From: Microbacterium sp. RU33B
GTDB taxonomy: Bacteria > Actinomycetota > Actinomycetes > Actinomycetales > Microbacteriaceae
Direction of reading: 5' to 3'
NCBI RefSeq assembly: GCF_900155915.1
Contig: NZ_FTPO01000001.1
Coordinates: 186,001 to 250,000, forward strand
DNA: 64,000 bases
Shown: in pieces, positions 62,601 through 64,000 of the stretch
How the letters are laid out: each line of letters opens with the position of its first letter
Numbering within the stretch: the first letter of the stretch is position 1
Notes under the pieces: model-generated
Seen by the model: the letters and a program-made list of their open reading frames with translations, nothing else
What the model was told of the DNA's origin: nothing
The model's database searches: none
Position numbers and translations under genes: made by a program

Positions 62601-63210
62601 GCGGATGCACCCCGAGGTCGCGCGTCCCGTGTCCACGCTCTCGTACGGCGGCGAGCTCGCGTCGCACCCCTCGACGGCCCTCCGCCGCGTTGCCGGTGCG
62701 GAGCCGGGTCTCCTCCCGGTGCCCACACGACACCGCGGGAATGCGACGCAGTCCCCCGAGGAGGCCGACGTCGTCGTCGGTCTCGTCCGCGATTTCGTGG
62801 GGCGGCCGTGGACCGACACCTCCGTCGACGAGGGGCTCGTCACGCTGCGCCCCGAGCGGCCCCTCGACCAGAGCGACATCATCGTCGTGACGCCGTACAA
62901 CGCGCAGCAGGTCACCGTGGAGGAGGCCCTCGCGCGCGCCGGCTTCGGCGACGTCCGGGTGGGTACGGTCGACAAGTTCCAGGGGCAGGAGGCGGCGGTC
63001 GCGATCGTGTCGCTCGCGGCGTCGAGCGGGCGAGACGCTCCGCGCGGGCTCGAATTCCTGCTGCTGCGAAACCGGCTGAACGTCGCGATATCGCGGGCGA
63101 AGCACACGGCGTGCATCGTCTACTCGCCAGGGCTCCTCGACGACCTCCCCTACACCCCCGAAGGCGTTGCGCGTCTGAGCGGATTCGCCCGACTCGTCGG
63201 AGCGTCCTAG
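59668..63210 (+). CDS. TM0106-type RecB-like nuclease / RNase-H-like / helicase fusion
   Basis: 1180 residues; AAAAGGGGAGC precedes the ATG. Three catalytic parts are visible. The RecB-like PD-(D/E)xK nuclease (~100-180) has VGFADFLV, VVQDTKLA and QLAAYADQL, with the CGRCATCD cysteines near 245. A DEDD-type RNase-H fold (~339-530) has D339, D343 and E345 in DIFFDFEGD, plus HIYHYAPYE and YNRYDC. The SF1 helicase (~790-1175) has Walker A GPPGTGKT at 801-808, LLVIDEAGQF, LLGDPQQLPQ, VDKFQGQE and RNRLNVAISRAKH. Such proteins are widespread in actinobacteria; a role in DNA/RNA processing, repair or R-loop resolution is inferred, not shown. Confidence 0.92.
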   Translation: MRYIEGEGRVVWSASDLKAAAECEFAWLRRIDARLGRVPAVVEPVDETKARAGTLGFVHEGRVLAEYRAQYPGRVVELPETSSTDAAALAAAVEATNAALASDAAVVYQATFATEEFVGFADFLVRDPSAADGELGAWVVQDTKLARHARVTALMQLAAYADQLDRLGVPRSDRVELLLGDGSVSVHQVDDLLPVFRLRRSRLRALVADRRLDLGAEGPAIPWGDARGDLSVLACGRCATCDAEVVASRDLLLVAGIRPVQRDRLRAAGIASIDALAAADSPPAAMNPDVFANLRTQARLQLESPAGLGAPTASGPAVPTFEVVAPTAIGALPRPDRGDIFFDFEGDPLYTEPGAPGGRIDWGIDYLFGWVDDEERYTALWAHDFENEKRALEAFIDIVNLRRLQHPGLHIYHYAPYETSHLLAMAARHGTREGDVDRLLRDGVFVDLYPIVRRALRVGSRSYSIKKLEPLYMGADVRTSDVQKGDDSIVQYVQARALHDDGDVEAAQRILDDLADYNRYDCVSTRRLRDWLVDRAREAGLRPSPEPEPDERGYEPSPRALTLSALAAELPEESAEAVALRLGSAAIDYYPREAKTFWASHFLRVREPLSVWDEVRDVIVIDPARSRVIEDWHFLESGRGGERRRIELRGEVAPGTRLRVGSNPFTLYELPAPYPFEAMPRWIHAYRSVTVVEELDDGVIVEETSVDGVTWSALPLALTPAAPPSAGRQQAAIDEWADAVIAASPEIPAGPASDILLRRPPRTLSGADGAPGRLAASNGDDVEAITRSLLDLDRSYLAVQGPPGTGKTYVGSHVVARLVRDHGYRVGVVAQSHAVVEHMIERIVAAGVPAVQVAKAVSDPDDRTFTVIPKNGMAAFTAEHPEGYVVGGTAWDFAHESRVPRDSLDLLVIDEAGQFSLASTIAVSLAAPRLLLLGDPQQLPQVSQGTHPEPVDTSALGWVMDGADVIPPDRGYFLARTWRMHPEVARPVSTLSYGGELASHPSTALRRVAGAEPGLLPVPTRHRGNATQSPEEADVVVGLVRDFVGRPWTDTSVDEGLVTLRPERPLDQSDIIVVTPYNAQQVTVEEALARAGFGDVRVGTVDKFQGQEAAVAIVSLAASSGRDAPRGLEFLLLRNRLNVAISRAKHTACIVYSPGLLDDLPYTPEGVARLSGFARLVGAS

Positions 63211-63278
63211 CTCGTCCGCATCCGTCGCGCGTATCAGCGGCCGTCCCCCGGGCTCTTCGGTGGGGAAGGAGGCGCGTC

Positions 63279-63767
63279 ATGAGCACCGTCGAACAGATCG
63301 ACACCGTCGGAGCCGGCCCTCACGTGACCGGTCGCCCGGGGGCCGCGTTCTGGGTGTGCCGCTACCTCCCGGCCGAGGTCGCAGGGACGGCGGCACTGAT
63401 CCTCGCCGGCGTCGCCGTCACCTACTGGACGAGCATCCCGGCCATCATCGCCCTCGCCGCGCTGATCGGCGAATGCGTCGGCTTCTACGGCGTGCTCGCC
63501 GTCACGCTCCGCCTCGATGCGGAGACCGCGCCCGCGGATCGCCCGCCCACCACGGCACGGCTGCTCGCGGCCGAGTTCGGCACCGCGGAAGCCATCGACA
63601 CGTTCTTCGTGCGTCCTGCCGCCCTGGTGATCGGCATCGCCCTGGTCGGCGATCCCGTCGTCGGCCTGATCGCCGGCAAGATCGTCGCCGACATCGTCTT
63701 CTATACGGCGGTGTCGCGCAGCACCGCGCGTTCCGGCGGTGCGCGCGTCGAGGAGCGTGCCTCGTGA
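63279..63767 (+). CDS. Four-helix membrane protein linked to a PLP decarboxylase gene
   Basis: 162 residues with GGAAGGAGG before the ATG. Two pairs of hydrophobic helices (AGTAALILAGVAVTYWTSIPAIIALAALIG; FVRPAALVIGIALVGDPVVGLIAG). No family recognised with confidence. The stop GTGA overlaps the start of the PLP enzyme gene, so the two are translated together; it may transport the substrate or product of that decarboxylase. Confidence 0.75.
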   Translation: MSTVEQIDTVGAGPHVTGRPGAAFWVCRYLPAEVAGTAALILAGVAVTYWTSIPAIIALAALIGECVGFYGVLAVTLRLDAETAPADRPPTTARLLAAEFGTAEAIDTFFVRPAALVIGIALVGDPVVGLIAGKIVADIVFYTAVSRSTARSGGARVEERAS

Positions 63768-64000
63768 TCTCGGCGACCCGGCGGGGCCTCCGAGCGATCC
63801 GGTCGCTGCGCGAGCGCCGTCGTGCCGAGACCGATCTCCTGCTGCGCTCCGACGTCGCGCGCGCCGCCCTCGCGGTGCACGGCACGCCTCTCCTCCTGCT
63901 CGATCCCGAGCGCGTCCGCGAGCAGTACCGACGGCTGCGCACGGCGCTGCCCTTCGTCCGCTTCCACTACGCCGTCAAGGCGCTCTCGCACGACGCGGTC
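63764..64000 (+). CDS. PLP-dependent ornithine/DAP decarboxylase-like enzyme, 5' part only
   Basis: 79 codons before the window ends. GTG 63764 overlaps the preceding stop. An Arg-rich N-terminal extension (~30 residues) precedes TPLLLLDPERVREQYRRLRTALPFVRFHYAVKALSHDAV, the start of the alanine racemase-like TIM barrel of type III PLP decarboxylases; K72 in YAVKA is the expected PLP lysine. Ornithine, lysine or another basic amino acid is the likely substrate. Completion lies outside the window. Confidence 0.82.
   Translation, partial: MISATRRGLRAIRSLRERRRAETDLLLRSDVARAALAVHGTPLLLLDPERVREQYRRLRTALPFVRFHYAVKALSHDAV

Noticed and set aside
1-64000. tRNA or rRNA genes, CRISPR arrays, insertion sequences, prophage genes
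   Set aside because: No gap holds a T-loop GTTCRA context with acceptor stem, no regularly spaced repeats, and no transposase, integrase or capsid-like protein was seen.

Overview
The window is GC-rich throughout, with dense, mostly non-overlapping genes, many GTG starts and many leaderless promoters. Together with the gene families present (DUF1622, GlsB-type membrane protein, a transglycosylase-like wall protein, sugar ABC importers without their own ATPase, a PTS EIIBCA permease), this points to a free-living, saprophytic actinobacterium. Microbacteriaceae, probably Microbacterium or a close relative, fits best, but that is inference: no rRNA is present. I see no tRNA, rRNA, CRISPR array, insertion sequence or prophage.

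Layout. 1-4955: envelope-type glycosyltransferases (one fused to HEAT repeats), a polysaccharide pyruvyl transferase and homocysteine S-methyltransferase. 4981-9931: a leftward alpha-glucosidase / two-permease / binding-lipoprotein operon. 10042-13195: a TetR/glycosyltransferase pair and a divergent ROK regulator. 13262-14514: stress membrane protein and secreted transglycosylase-like protein with a folded leader. 14746-20961: a complete rightward sugar operon (binding lipoprotein, two permeases, GH3 beta-glucosidase, LacI regulator) behind a LacI-like palindrome. 20994-25405: TetR/DUF899 divergon, ABC exporter pair, another TetR gene. 25419-29347: pgi divergent from a PTS sugar permease. 29352-38637: housekeeping and accessory enzymes (PCD-glyoxalase fusion, HAD phosphatase, aldo/keto reductase, S9 peptidase, MerR/SDR divergon, EamA exporter, F420-like reductase, DNA glycosylase). 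38732-41845: receiver-less winged-helix regulator with a long leader, P-loop kinase-like protein, GNAT, small acidic proteins, DUF1622. 41857-46913: alpha/beta hydrolase and sbcD-sbcC. 47159-51288: secreted SGNH hydrolase, membrane proteins, nucleosidase, MFS exporter. 51298-56791: FAD oxidoreductase, a histidine kinase / response regulator pair, phosphotransferase, Pro/Ala-rich membrane-anchored protein. 56917-64000: PPTase-like protein, NAD+ synthetase, a large nuclease-helicase, and a membrane protein coupled to a truncated PLP decarboxylase gene.

How the genes work together. The two sugar loci each pair an importer with an intracellular glycosidase: alpha-glucosides for the first, beta-glucosides for the second. 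The PTS permease and pgi feed hexose phosphate into glycolysis. Neither ABC sugar operon encodes an ATPase, so a shared MsiK-type ATPase elsewhere is implied. Regulation appears local: several divergent regulator/target pairs have a palindrome over the promoter. About twenty genes start directly at the predicted transcription start (a -10 hexamer 6-8 nt before the start codon), and seven gene ends carry long perfect hairpins without a U-tract. The least explained items are the HEAT-glycosyltransferase fusion, the three-way-junction leader upstream of the transglycosylase-like gene, the receiver-less regulator with a ~320-nt leader, the stand-alone PPTase-like protein and the nuclease-helicase.
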